NCBI GenBank assembly: GCA_020073165.1
Contig: JAIQFP010000029.1
Coordinates: 1-43,263 of the forward strand
Reading direction: 5' to 3'
Source of the DNA: Terriglobia bacterium
Lineage (GTDB): Bacteria > Acidobacteriota > Terriglobia > Terriglobales > Acidobacteriaceae
Length of the DNA: 43,263 nucleotides
How positions within the stretch are numbered: the first letter of the stretch is position 1; each line of letters starts with the position of its first letter. This document shows, piece by piece, positions 1 through 8,034 of this stretch. The translations under genes were made by a program, and so were the position numbers. Under the pieces are notes generated by a model. The model did no database searches. It saw only the letters and a program-made list of their open reading frames with translations, and had not been told where the DNA came from.

Positions 1-61
1 TGGCTTCGTTCTCAGGTAATCTCAGGCAGCCACCCGCGTCGCCAACCCCAAGGAGATTACA

Positions 62-1231
62 TTGGCTAAGCGAACGCGGTATCAGTACGGTAGTGTTGAG
101 ATCAACAAACGCGTAACAGGACCGGACGTATGGCTCTATCGTTGGTGGGAACCGACTTCAGACGGTCGCAGGACCAGAAGGGCGTTCACCGTCGGAACTG
201 TCGAAAAGTACAAGACGGAGGCCCACGCCTTGAAAGCAGCAGAAGGCATGCGGCTGATGATCAACGATGGGATCTTGCGCCGAGATCCGGTTCTCTTCTG
301 TGGCATCCTCGACCGTTTCCTGCTCGATCAAAAACAGGAAGAGGATGCCGAACAAATCACTCACAATACTCTAGCCTCCTACCGAAGTATGATTTGCCAG
401 CACATCCGACCCAAGTGGGGCGACGTCTGTCTCGAAGACGTTCGGCCCGCTTTAGTACAGGATTGGCTTCGCAAGCTCGTCCTCTCGCCCAAGTACAAGG
501 GACATATCCGGTCCCTGATGTATCGTCTTTTCGACAAGGCGATGCTTTGGGAATTGCTGAATGTGGAACGAAACCCCATGGACTTGGTCGAAGTGAAGGG
601 CATCAGCAAGCGCAAGAAGCGTCCTCGCGTCCTTCAGGCGAAGGATGCGTGGCAAATACTCGACGCGCTGGTTCAGCCCTTTCGAACCATCGTGCTAATT
701 GGTCTATGTTTCGGTTTGCGAATCAGCGAAATCCTGGGTTTGCGCTGGACGGATTTCGATTTCAAGCGATCGGTAGTTTTGATTCAACGATCAGCGGTCG
801 GAAAGCGGCTCAACAAATTGAAGACGGAGTATTCGCAGGACGAGGTTCCAATCGAACGGGGATTTATTCTCGAACTGAGGAAATGGCAAGCGCTCTGTCT
901 CGATTCCGAAGGGCACTGGCTCTTCCCGAGTGCAGTGACAGGTCGACCGTATCACGCCGATTCGATTCGCAGCGACTACCTGGTTCCTGCAGGTCTGAAA
1001 TTGGGACTTGGCAGGATCGGGTTTCACACGTTCCGTCACACATATCGTGCGTGGCTGGACGAGACCGGAGCACCGGTGGGAGTGCAACAAAAACTCATGC
1101 GACATGCGCATGTTTCCACCACGATGGACCAGTATGGCAACGCCTCGGCCTTGGCCAAGCGGAAGGCCAATCGGCCAATCGTGCAACGCCTCTTGCAAAG
1201 GCCTGCCAATCAAGAGGTCTCCATTCAATAA
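62..1231 (+). CDS. Tyrosine site-specific integrase
   Basis: A 389-residue phage/island-type tyrosine recombinase that would integrate and excise DNA at an attachment site. The catalytic domain is complete: Arg220 in GLRISEILGLRW, His322 and Arg325 in HTFRHTYR, a third conserved His near 348 (LMRHAHVSTT) and the nucleophile Tyr358 (MDQYG). Residues 75-180 look like the SAM-like core-binding domain, with a basic N-terminus as in arm-binding domains. The start is TTG, preceded at good spacing by AAGGAG (50-55). It is transcribed toward the 3' end of the tRNA-fMet gene 90 bp downstream, a classic integrase/tRNA arrangement. No excisionase or cargo is visible, so the element would lie left of the window. 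Confidence 0.93.
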   Translation: MAKRTRYQYGSVEINKRVTGPDVWLYRWWEPTSDGRRTRRAFTVGTVEKYKTEAHALKAAEGMRLMINDGILRRDPVLFCGILDRFLLDQKQEEDAEQITHNTLASYRSMICQHIRPKWGDVCLEDVRPALVQDWLRKLVLSPKYKGHIRSLMYRLFDKAMLWELLNVERNPMDLVEVKGISKRKKRPRVLQAKDAWQILDALVQPFRTIVLIGLCFGLRISEILGLRWTDFDFKRSVVLIQRSAVGKRLNKLKTEYSQDEVPIERGFILELRKWQALCLDSEGHWLFPSAVTGRPYHADSIRSDYLVPAGLKLGLGRIGFHTFRHTYRAWLDETGAPVGVQQKLMRHAHVSTTMDQYGNASALAKRKANRPIVQRLLQRPANQEVSIQ

Positions 1232-1263
1232 ATAAGGGGAACTGTGTAGCAGTTCCCCTTATT
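1231..1263 (+). terminator. Perfect 14-bp hairpin after integrase
   Basis: The arms AATAAGGGGAACTG (1231-1244) and CAGTTCCCCTTATT (1250-1263) are exact reverse complements around a 5-nt loop, starting at the integrase stop codon. It probably ends integrase transcription. The 3' arm ends in CCTTATT rather than a clean T tract, so a protein-binding palindrome near the att site is the alternative. Confidence 0.6.
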
Positions 1264-1280
1264 GGACAGTTTTGGACAGT
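1262..1280 (+). repeat. Direct repeat TTGGACAGT x2
   Basis: Two copies of TTGGACAGT (1262-1270 and 1272-1280) separated by one base lie between the integrase hairpin and the tRNA 3' end. Spaced short direct repeats beside an integrase fit arm-type or accessory-factor binding sites. This is inference from position only. Confidence 0.4.
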
Positions 1281-1320
1281 CGCTGCGAGTGCCCAATTGC
1301 CCGTAACCTTATGATTGCGT

Positions 1321-1397
<77 letters not shown>

Positions 1398-1402
1398 GAA
1401 AC

Positions 1403-1431
1403 ATCATAACAACCGCGTCACCCAGCGTCAA
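1403..1431 (-). promoter_or_regulatory. Sigma70 promoter of tRNA-fMet
   Basis: On the minus strand, TTGACG (complement of 1426-1431) is followed after exactly 17 bp by TATGAT (complement of 1403-1408), and the tRNA 5' end begins 5 bases further on. This is a near-consensus -35/-10 pair. Confidence 0.8.
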
Positions 1432-1461
1432 ACCTGCCTATCACACAGCATTGTGCGGGCG

Positions 1462-2040
1462 TTAGTTCTTCAGCTTGTGGCGCTCGCAGGCGGCCACGAT
1501 CTTGGTGGGATCTATCGCCTCGCTGTCGATTTGCTCTTCCAGGATCTTTCCATCTTTTCCGATCAGGAAGTTCACCCGGCGGGCGGCTTTGTATTTGTCG
1601 ACGTAAACACCGTACTGGCGCGTGGCTTCGCCACCCCAGTCGCTCAACAGCGGGAAAGTGACGCCAATCTGGTCGGCAAATGCCTTATTGGCAAAGGGAC
1701 TGTCCATACTCACACCCAGGACCTGGGTGTCGGCTGCTTCCAGCTTTTTCAGGTTCTGCTGGAAGTTTTTCATCTGCTGGGTTCAACCGCCGGTGAAGGC
1801 AAAAATGTAGAACGCCACAATCACGTTCTTCTGGCCGCGATACTGGCTGAGCGTCACATTCTTCAGGTCGGTGCCGTCGAAGTATTGCAGCTTAAAGTCG
1901 GGCGCAACATCCCCCACCTTTGGCATAGAGGGCGCCGCTGCAGCTTTGTTTCCCTCCGCCAGCAATGGGCGTGAGAGAGGCGGAGACAGCGAGACCGCCA
2001 TCAACCATGCCGCCAGCCCGGTCCAAATCGCCTTTTTCAT
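1462..2040 (-). CDS. Peroxiredoxin (AhpC/TSA), probable selenoprotein
   Basis: Read through one in-frame TGA (codon at 1785-1783), this is a 192-residue secreted or membrane-anchored thioredoxin-fold peroxiredoxin. The N-terminus ([19 protein letters not shown]) is a signal sequence. Then come [30 protein letters not shown], Sec86, TQQMKNF, and a normal C-terminal half ([31 protein letters not shown]) ending near Cys185. The TGA sits where the family has its peroxidatic Cys (AFT..CT). Both halves are intact and in the same frame, so a nonsense mutation is unlikely. A SECIS-like hairpin follows. The start is ATG 2040 with GGGGTGG upstream; GTG 2049 is possible. A stop at the TGA would give only 85 residues. 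Confidence 0.85.
1737..1765 (-). promoter_or_regulatory. Bacterial SECIS-like hairpin
   Basis: On the minus strand, 17 nt after the in-frame TGA, CTTCCAGC (complement of 1758-1765) pairs perfectly with GCTGGAAG (complement of 1737-1744): 8 bp around a 13-nt loop beginning AG. The loop starts 25 nt after the TGA and has G among its first two bases. That matches the known bacterial SECIS rule (stem-loop just downstream of UGA, G early in the loop, loop about 16-37 nt away). It would bind SelB to insert selenocysteine. Confidence 0.75.
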
Positions 2041-2072
2041 CAGATCCACCCCGTTGAAGAAGAGTTGCTGAT

Positions 2073-2102
2073 AGCCTACTCTCTCGGCGAAATCAGGGTC
2101 AA
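2073..2102 (-). promoter_or_regulatory. Possible promoter of the selenoprotein
   Basis: On the minus strand, TTGACC (complement of 2097-2102) and TAGGCT (complement of 2073-2078) are 18 bp apart, placing a start about 25-30 nt before ATG 2040. The -35 is good and the -10 weak. The rest of 2103-2344 shows no gene that can be supported. Confidence 0.35.
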
Positions 2103-2344
2103 AGAAAAACCGCGGGGCGTTGCTTCTGACCGAAGAAACCAGTACATTCTTTTTCGGAGACCATGGCGGTTGCCCTTTCCAGTGCGGCTACTCGGAGTCC
2201 AAGCTTCCGCCATTTTCCTGTATAGTTCTGTGTTGACGATTCCTCTCAGTTTCCTTGCGCAATCCTGCCCCGGACAGCGTTCTGCCCTGCGGGGCCAACC
2301 GGTCTTGCACGATTGCGCTTGGGGGACGTGCCCGCGGATAGGCT

Positions 2345-4117
2345 GTGCAGACCCTTAACGACATTTTCTTCGCCATCATCGAGCATGAACATAGCCGGAT
2401 CATGATGCGCCGGCAGGCGATTGATTGGGTTCCGATCTCTTCCCACGAGTTCTACCGCGACGTGGCCGCGGTCGCTCGCGCCCTCTGCGGCTGGGGCATC
2501 GCGCACGGGGACCGCGTCGCCATTCTGAGCGAGAACCGCCCGGAGTGGGCCGTCGCCGACTTCGCTTCCCTGCTGCTGGGCGCGGTGGTCGTTCCCATCT
2601 ATTCCACCCTAACCGGGGAGCAGACGGCGTATCTCTTGCGCGATTCTGGCGCGCGCATCGTTTTCGTCTCTACCGAAAAACAGCTGCAGAAAGTTCTGCT
2701 CGTCCAGGACCAGACCGCGGTGGAGAAAGTCGTGGTCATGGATGCGGTCGAAACCGCCCACGCACAGCACATGCAACGTCTCATGCACGACGGCCCGCAG
2801 CAGCGCGACCCGCAACTCGACGCGAATGCTCGCGCCATCGGCCCCGACGACCTGGCCACGATCATCTATACCTCCGGCACCACCGGCACACCCAAAGGGA
2901 CCATGCTTACCCATGGCAATATGGCCTCGAACATTACCTGCTCGTTGCGGGGCTTTGAGGTCCGGCCGGGCGAAATCAGTCTTTCTTTCTTGCCCCTGTC
3001 GCATGTCACCGCGCGCCATGTGGATTTCGCCCTGCTCTATCACGGCGTCACTCTCGCTTACGTTCCGATCCTGGAGCACCTTCCGCAGGCGCTGCTGGAG
3101 GTCCAGCCTACGATCGTCGTCGCAGTTCCCCGCGTGTACGAAAAAATCCATACCCAGGTTGATCGCAAAGCCAAGGGTTTTCCCTCGCAGTGGATTTATC
3201 AGTGGGCTCTGGCTGTAGGACGGGCACACCAGTCCGAAATTCTTGCCGGACAGACTCCTTCTTCTTTGCTTTGGCGGCTCGCCAACCGCCTGGTTTACTC
3301 CAAGGTACGGGCCGGGATGGGGGGACACGCCGAGGTGTTCATCTCCGGCGGCGCTCCTCTAGGCCGCGAACTGGCCGACTGGTATGCCACGATTGGCATC
3401 CGCATCCACGAGGGCTACGGCCTCACCGAAACCTCTCCAGTCATTGCCGTCAACAGCCCCCTGGCGCACAAACTGGGGACGGTCGGGAAGCCTCTCTCCA
3501 ACGTTGAAGTCCGCATCGCGGAGGACGGCGAAGTTCTGGTTCGCGGCCCATCCGTGTTCAAGGGCTACTGGAACCGTCCGGAAGAAACGCGGGACGCCTT
3601 TGTAGACGGCTGGTTCAGGACTGGGGACATCGGCAACCTCGATGCCGACGGCTTCCTTTCCATCACCGACCGGAAGAAGGACCTGATTAAGACGTCCGGG
3701 GGGAAGTTTATCGCTCCGCAACCGATAGAAAACTCCCTGAAACACAGCGTTCTGATCGCAGAAGCGGTGGTTTTGGGGGAGAAGCGCAAGTTCCCTGCCG
3801 CGCTAATCGCCCCTTATTTTCCCCTGCTGGAGGATTGGGCCCGAACCAACAATATTCCTTTCTCCTCCCGCGAGGAACTTGTCGCACATCCCAAGGTCCA
3901 GATCCTTTATGAGGGCATTGTGGCCGAACTGAATCAGGGCCTGGCGCGCTTCCAGAAGCTGAAAAAGGTATTGCTGGTGGCCGACGAGTTCACCCCTCAG
4001 GACGGCAGCCTCACCGCCAGTTTCAAATTGCGTCGGCGGGTGGTCGAAGAGCGCTATCGCCAGCAAATCGACGCGATGTACGCCCAGGCCGAGGTTTCCA
4101 GTGTTTCTTCTTCGTAG
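2345..4117 (+). CDS. Long-chain fatty acid--CoA ligase (AMP-forming)
   Basis: A 590-residue ANL-superfamily adenylate-forming enzyme that activates fatty acids with ATP and CoA. The AMP-binding P-loop is TIIYTSGTTGTPKGTMLTHGN (about 175-195, within IIYTSGTTG), followed by the linker motif EGYGLTETSP (about 353-362), the FACS motif around GWFRTGDIGNLDADG (about 425), then DRKKDLIKTSGGKFIAPQ with the hinge and the C-terminal region. Length and motif order match the FadD/FACL group that covers bacterial long-chain ligases. The start is GTG, with a weak upstream AGG. It is transcribed away from the selenoprotein and has no obvious operon partner. Confidence 0.9.
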   Translation: MQTLNDIFFAIIEHEHSRIMMRRQAIDWVPISSHEFYRDVAAVARALCGWGIAHGDRVAILSENRPEWAVADFASLLLGAVVVPIYSTLTGEQTAYLLRDSGARIVFVSTEKQLQKVLLVQDQTAVEKVVVMDAVETAHAQHMQRLMHDGPQQRDPQLDANARAIGPDDLATIIYTSGTTGTPKGTMLTHGNMASNITCSLRGFEVRPGEISLSFLPLSHVTARHVDFALLYHGVTLAYVPILEHLPQALLEVQPTIVVAVPRVYEKIHTQVDRKAKGFPSQWIYQWALAVGRAHQSEILAGQTPSSLLWRLANRLVYSKVRAGMGGHAEVFISGGAPLGRELADWYATIGIRIHEGYGLTETSPVIAVNSPLAHKLGTVGKPLSNVEVRIAEDGEVLVRGPSVFKGYWNRPEETRDAFVDGWFRTGDIGNLDADGFLSITDRKKDLIKTSGGKFIAPQPIENSLKHSVLIAEAVVLGEKRKFPAALIAPYFPLLEDWARTNNIPFSSREELVAHPKVQILYEGIVAELNQGLARFQKLKKVLLVADEFTPQDGSLTASFKLRRRVVEERYRQQIDAMYAQAEVSSVSSS

Positions 4118-4172
4118 CACCGGGCGTCCCAGTTCTCGGTTCTTCTGACCGGCGCGACCGCTCCACTTTCAT

Positions 4173-4178
4173 TACAAT
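4173..4178 (+). promoter_or_regulatory. -10 box of thiG (leaderless)
   Basis: TACAAT lies only 9 bases before ATG 4188, so transcription would begin within about 3 nt of the start codon. No Shine-Dalgarno sequence precedes the ATG. No clear -35 is seen. Confidence 0.5.
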
Positions 4179-4187
4179 AGATGCATC

Positions 4188-4958
4188 ATGGATCCATTGG
4201 TTATTGCCGGTCGCCAGTTCCGCTCGCGCCTGATCGTCGGTACGGGGAAATACAAATCGTTTCAGGAGACGGGCCGCGCCCTCGAAGCCAGCGGCGCGGA
4301 GATGGTCACAGTCGCGGTGCGGCGCGTCAACCTTGACCGCAGCAAGGAATCGCTGCTCGACTACATTGATCCCAGCAAATACTTCCTGCTGCCCAACACC
4401 GCCGGTTGCTACACCGCGGACGAGGCCATCCGCACGGCGCGCCTGGGGCGCGAGGTCGGCTTGTCCGACTGGGTCAAGCTGGAAGTCATTGGTGACCAGG
4501 CAACGCTCTATCCGGATATTCAGGCCACGCTGGAAGCCACCCGCATCCTGGTGAAGGAAGGCTTCACCGTACTTCCCTACACCTCCGATGACGTGGTCTT
4601 CGCCAAGCGTTTGCTTGAGGCCGGGGCCAGCGCCATCATGCCTCTGGGCGCGCCCATCGGCAGCGGCCTGGGGGTGCAGAACGCCGCCAATTTCCGTATC
4701 CTGCGGGAGATGATCACCGGGGTGCCGCTGATTCTCGATGCCGGCGTGGGCACCGCTTCCGATGCCACCATTGCCATGGAACTGGGCGCCGATGCGGTAT
4801 TGATGAACACAGGCATCGCCAATGCCCAGGATCCAGTGTTGATGGCAGAGGCGATGAAGAACGCGGTTCTCGCGGGACGCCAGGCATACCTCGCTGGACG
4901 CATGCCGAGAAAGCTCTACGCAACCGCCAGTTCGCCCCTGGAAGGCATCGTACGCTAG
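4188..4958 (+). CDS. thiG: Thiazole synthase ThiG
   Basis: A 256-residue TIM-barrel enzyme that builds the thiazole phosphate moiety of thiamin from DXP, the ThiS thiocarboxylate and dehydroglycine. It is recognised by [10 protein letters not shown] near the N-terminus, [12 protein letters not shown], the Schiff-base Lys97 in [44 protein letters not shown] and [14 protein letters not shown]. The length is normal. It stands alone: thiS, thiF and thiH/thiO are not adjacent. The 70-bp upstream gap is too short for a TPP riboswitch, and expression appears to start from a -10 box almost at the ATG. Confidence 0.96.
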   Translation: MDPLVIAGRQFRSRLIVGTGKYKSFQETGRALEASGAEMVTVAVRRVNLDRSKESLLDYIDPSKYFLLPNTAGCYTADEAIRTARLGREVGLSDWVKLEVIGDQATLYPDIQATLEATRILVKEGFTVLPYTSDDVVFAKRLLEAGASAIMPLGAPIGSGLGVQNAANFRILREMITGVPLILDAGVGTASDATIAMELGADAVLMNTGIANAQDPVLMAEAMKNAVLAGRQAYLAGRMPRKLYATASSPLEGIVR

Positions 4959-4995
4959 GGGGCAGCGCCGACGCCCTCGGTGCGTATCCGCCGAT

Positions 4996-5021
4996 AACTG
5001 GGAACCGGCAACTGAGAACTG
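4996..5021 (+). repeat. Intergenic repeat (AACTGGGAACCGGCAACTGAG type)
   Basis: A purine/CTG-rich motif AACTGGGAAC..CAACTGAGAACTG. Related forms occur after the ligase (4128-4140, CCCAGTTCTCGGT), at 11021-11051 and at 15867-15892. All are in intergenic DNA, so this is a dispersed family rather than a gene part. Confidence 0.5.
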
Positions 5022-5096
5022 CATATCAACCAAAGCCCCAAGCTGCGTGCGCGCCGAAGCGAACCGGCCATGCACTCTCCGCACGCATCCGGAGAG

Positions 5097-5125
5097 AAAA
5101 AAGAAAGGGCGACCTTAGGCCGCCC
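5097..5125 (-). terminator. Rho-independent terminator
   Basis: On the minus strand, GGGCGGCC-TAA-GGTCGCCC (8 bp with one G-T wobble, complement of 5107-5125) is followed by TTTCTTTTTT. It lies directly after the small secreted-protein gene and terminates it. Confidence 0.85.
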
Positions 5126-5146
5126 TGAACTTGCCGGTTACCTGCT

Positions 5147-5479
5147 TCACAGCATCTTCGCGCTCTCCACGTGGATGGAATCGCCTTCCACGTGCCCGGT
5201 CACGGCGACATGATGTCCCTCGTGTCCCTTCAGCGCGTCTGGATTTGATACGGTCAGCACCTTCTTGTCGCTGTCCGTAACTACCACCATCTTCGCACCC
5301 TTCTCGATGCACTTCTTGGTGCACTCTTCCTGACCCGCCATGGCGCCCTTGACGCCACACTGCGAGTCGGCGACCCAGCCATTCACCGTCTCCGACTTGG
5401 CTTCGTCACCTGCCGAGGCCATGGCTACCAGGAAAAACATCATCGCGAGGGCAAGACTGATTACTAACAGTTTCTTCAT
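5147..5479 (-). CDS. Small secreted protein, uncharacterised
   Basis: A 110-residue exported protein. Residues 1-23 (MKKLLVISLALAMMFFLVAMASA) are a clean signal peptide with an AxA cleavage site. The mature part has three or four Cys (DSQCGVKGA, EECTKKCIEKGA) followed by a beta-rich tail (KMVVVTDSDKKVL, HHVAVTGHVEGDSIHV), suggesting a small disulfide-bonded or OB-like fold. Similar small exported proteins are common in acidobacteria, but no function is known to me. The start at 5479 is chosen over an upstream in-frame one because GAGGAG lies 9-10 nt before it and the signal peptide begins there. It is monocistronic with its own terminator. Confidence 0.85.
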   Translation of the reverse strand: MKKLLVISLALAMMFFLVAMASAGDEAKSETVNGWVADSQCGVKGAMAGQEECTKKCIEKGAKMVVVTDSDKKVLTVSNPDALKGHEGHHVAVTGHVEGDSIHVESAKML

Positions 5480-5670
5480 GCGGAATCTTCTCCTCAAGTT
5501 TGTGCGGCCAGGGCCGCGGATTTGGGAAACAGCACCCTTCGACCTCCGCGCCTCCGCTGCCAGGTAGGGGCCGAAAGCTGGTGGAAAGTTACATCCTTAG
5601 CCAGATGAGAGTTGTCGAAACTATATCACAATCGGTTGTGACATCAGCCCGGAATCCAGAACGTGCGGAG

Positions 5671-6141
5671 CTACTTCCTGGCGGCAGCACTGGGTGCTGG
5701 CTGGGGGGGCGGCGGCGCCGGGGCCACATACACGACTTCACCGGGGCGGGTGTAATGCAACTGCTCGCGCGCTTCTTTCTCGATCGTCTTGGGATCACTT
5801 TGCAGGGCTTTCACGTGTTCGGTGTACCGATCGTTTTCTTTTTGCAGGCTGTCAATTTCCTGGTGGAGGCTCTGGTACTCGGCACGTTTCTGGCGATAAA
5901 CCACCATGCCGTTCGCACCCAGCACTACGTGGAAGAACAACCAGATCGCCAACACCGAGATTCCCGCCGTCGCCAACCGGCGCCGATTGCCATATACCGC
6001 CTCGCCTGCCGGACGCAGCTTCTCCTTGGTGCGATCTGCCCAGGCCTCAGCCTCCGGGGCCCGCTGCACCAGCGCCTGCAGTCTCTCCTCGGGTCGTCGC
6101 AGGACGCGAATTCCGGGGAGCCGCTCTACTCGAAGATCCAT
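5671..6141 (-). CDS. FtsB/DivIC-like septum formation protein
   Basis: A 156-residue bitopic membrane protein. A charged cytoplasmic segment (1-52) precedes one transmembrane helix (about 53-72, LATAGISVLAIWLFFHVVLG), then a coiled coil (YRQKRAEYQSLHQEIDSLQKENDRYTEHVKAL) and a segment typical of the DivIC/FtsB family (DPKTIEKEAREQLHYTRPGEVVYV). It ends in a Pro/Ala tail. FtsB-type proteins link FtsQ and FtsL in the divisome. ATG 6141 overlaps the end of the phosphohexomutase gene by 16 bp in another frame, so translation is probably coupled. Weak pairwise identity is normal in this family; the call rests on architecture. Confidence 0.85.
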   Translation of the reverse strand: MDLRVERLPGIRVLRRPEERLQALVQRAPEAEAWADRTKEKLRPAGEAVYGNRRRLATAGISVLAIWLFFHVVLGANGMVVYRQKRAEYQSLHQEIDSLQKENDRYTEHVKALQSDPKTIEKEAREQLHYTRPGEVVYVAPAPPPPQPAPSAAARK

Positions 6142-7535
6142 TGTTTGGCCGCTGTGCTCAGCTTCTCGAGGCTTGCCTTGCTGCCCGCTTCGCAATAGAC
6201 CCGAACCACTGGCTCTGTGCCCGACAGCCGGTAGCACACCCAGGACCCATCGTCGAACAGCAGCTTGAGTCCGTCGGTGCGTACCACTTCGCTGACCTTG
6301 CGGCCGAAGAAGTCGCACGGCTCGAGTCGCAACTTCTCAGTGAACTTCTCCTGCACTTGCGGCGTCAAGCGAAAGTTCTCCCGCTGGGGATAGAAGGAAC
6401 CAACTTTGACAAATAGCTCCTGCAATTGCCGGCCCAGCGGCTTGCCCCGCCGCGCTGCCATCTCGCAGCAGAGCAGGCCCGCCAGGATGCCGTCTTTTTC
6501 CGGAACGTGGTGCCGGATGGATAATCCGGCGCTCTCTTCTCCGCCAATCACGATCTTGTCCTGCTTGATCAGCTCACCAATGTACTTGAAGCCCACCGGG
6601 GTCTCGTGCAGCTCGATTCCATGGTGCTTCGCCAGCGCATTAATAAGGTTGGTCGTGGCCACCGACTTGGCCACTCCATTCTTCCAGCCACGGCTCTCTA
6701 CCAGGTAATCAAAGAGCAGCGCAATGATGTAGTTCGGCTGGAAGAACGTTCCGTCCTCGTCCACGATGCCAAAGCGGTCCGCATCGCCGTCGGTGGCGAT
6801 CCCGATGTGGGCTTTCATCTCACGCATCTTCTTCCGCATGTCGTCGAGCAGGTGATCGTCCGGCTCGGGAGCATGTCCGCCGAAAAGCACGTCACGATAG
6901 TCGTGCACGGCCGCCACTTCGACGCCGGCGTCGCGCAAGAGCGAGTCGGGATAACCCCGCGCCGCTCCCCACAGGGAATCGAAGACCACGCGCAGGCCGG
7001 CCTTCTGAATCGCCGGGAAATCGACGATCTCGCGCAGCCGTGCCAGGTACATGTCGCGGGGATCTAGTGTTTGCACGGCAGCCCGCCCGGTCGCAGCTTT
7101 CGACGAATTTTCGTTGCCACCCAGAGCCGCGATCTCCGCCTCGATCCGCTTCGTCACCTCCGGCAGCGCCGGCGCACCGTCTGGCGTAGAAAACTTGATT
7201 CCGTTGTATTCCGGTGGATTGTGCGAAGCCGTGAAATTGATGGCGCCATCAGCGTGCTCACGGATTACCGCGTAGGCGATGGCAGGAGTGGGAGCAGCTT
7301 CGGCGATCACCAGCGGCGTGATCCCGTACGCCGCAAGAATGTCCGCCGCCATGGTGCAGAATGTTTCCCCCAGAAACCGCGGATCGCGGCCGACAATCAC
7401 CCGTGCTCCGGCAGGTTTCTGCGACGCCACGTAGCGCGCGATGCCGCTCACGGCGCGCCGCACGTTGGCGAAGGTAAACTCCTCCGCCATGACCGCTCGC
7501 CATCCGGAAGTACCGAATTTAATCTGGGTTGCCAT
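6126..7535 (-). CDS. Phosphoglucomutase/phosphomannomutase family protein
   Basis: A 469-residue alpha-D-phosphohexomutase that interconverts hexose 1- and 6-phosphates via a phosphoserine. All four motifs are present: the phosphoserine loop TASHNPPEYNG (Ser104), the metal loop GIATDGDADRFG, the sugar loop GGEESAG and the phosphate loop YRLSGTEP. The length and FGTSGWRA opening are typical. Substrate choice (glucose, mannose or glucosamine phosphate) cannot be read from the sequence; the GEESAG sugar loop is the glucose/mannose type. It is the upstream member of a two-gene unit with the FtsB-like gene. Confidence 0.93.
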   Translation of the reverse strand: MATQIKFGTSGWRAVMAEEFTFANVRRAVSGIARYVASQKPAGARVIVGRDPRFLGETFCTMAADILAAYGITPLVIAEAAPTPAIAYAVIREHADGAINFTASHNPPEYNGIKFSTPDGAPALPEVTKRIEAEIAALGGNENSSKAATGRAAVQTLDPRDMYLARLREIVDFPAIQKAGLRVVFDSLWGAARGYPDSLLRDAGVEVAAVHDYRDVLFGGHAPEPDDHLLDDMRKKMREMKAHIGIATDGDADRFGIVDEDGTFFQPNYIIALLFDYLVESRGWKNGVAKSVATTNLINALAKHHGIELHETPVGFKYIGELIKQDKIVIGGEESAGLSIRHHVPEKDGILAGLLCCEMAARRGKPLGRQLQELFVKVGSFYPQRENFRLTPQVQEKFTEKLRLEPCDFFGRKVSEVVRTDGLKLLFDDGSWVCYRLSGTEPVVRVYCEAGSKASLEKLSTAAKQWIFE

Positions 7536-7562
7536 AGCTCGTTTCGACGTTCCTTTGCAATG

Positions 7563-7632
7563 GCGTCATCCTGAGCGACCTTCGGTCGCGAAGAGCCCGC
7601 CCTGAGGTGACAGCCGAAGGGATCTCGCGCGC
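7563..7632 (+). repeat. Dispersed intergenic repeat with UUCG hairpin
   Basis: GTCATCCTGAGCGACC..GAAGGGATCTCGCG is a motif I recognise as common between genes in acidobacteria. It contains a small hairpin GCGACC-TTC-GGTCGC (7575-7589) closed by a cTTCGg loop. It lies in the divergent gap between the mutase and cutA. Confidence 0.55.
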
Positions 7633-7692
7633 CGTGAACCAGGCCTGTTAGAGTCTCCTGGTCGTGACCTCGCAAACAACGACCGATTCTAT

Positions 7693-8013
7693 ATGACCAA
7701 ACACAGACTCGTCCTGACCACCGCCTCCTCCAAAGAAGAAGCCCACAAGATCGCCCGTGCCCTAGTCGAGCGCCACCTAGCTGCGTGCGTGAACTTGGTG
7801 CAACCGGTTGAGTCCATCTACCGCTGGCAAGGAAAGATCGAAGAGGCCCAAGAGTGGCTGTTGCTGATCAAAACCACGGGTGCGGCTTTCGAACGGGTCC
7901 GGGATGCCATCAAGGAACTACACTCCTACGACCTGCCGGAGTGCATCTGTCTCGCCATCGACGGCGGTTCTTCCGCATACCTGAAGTGGCTGGAAGATTC
8001 CGTGAGTGAATGA
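7693..8013 (+). CDS. cutA: Divalent-cation tolerance protein CutA
   Basis: A 106-residue CutA1 family protein, a small trimeric ferredoxin-like protein implicated in metal tolerance, though its molecular role is unsettled. Family features are LVLTTASSKEEAHKIARALVERHLAACVNLV, the YRWQGKIEEAQEWLLLIKT core, and the HSYDLPECICLAIDGGSSAYLKWL C-terminal block. The length is exactly that of the family. It starts at ATG 7693, divergent from the mutase. A 22-bp palindrome follows before a convergent methyltransferase gene. Confidence 0.95.
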   Translation: MTKHRLVLTTASSKEEAHKIARALVERHLAACVNLVQPVESIYRWQGKIEEAQEWLLLIKTTGAAFERVRDAIKELHSYDLPECICLAIDGGSSAYLKWLEDSVSE

Positions 8014-8034
8014 AGCGTTCGATCTTCTTCTGTA

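Noticed and set aside
1783-2040. The first half of the peroxiredoxin as a truncated pseudogene ended by a nonsense mutation
   Set aside because: The second half shows no decay, the TGA is precisely at the catalytic Cys position, and a SECIS-like hairpin follows at the right distance.
2065-2358. 97-codon plus-strand frame between the selenoprotein and the acyl-CoA ligase
   Set aside because: No ribosome-binding site, no recognisable sequence, and it runs into the ligase start in another frame.
4118-4187. TPP riboswitch upstream of thiG
   Set aside because: The gap is only 70 bp, lacks the CTGAGA-type core and the promoter seems to start at the ATG.
4023-5084. Long open frame on the minus strand opposite thiG
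   Set aside because: It is antisense to a textbook thiG, has a Gly/Arg/His-rich composition typical of GC-rich shadow frames, and shows no motifs.
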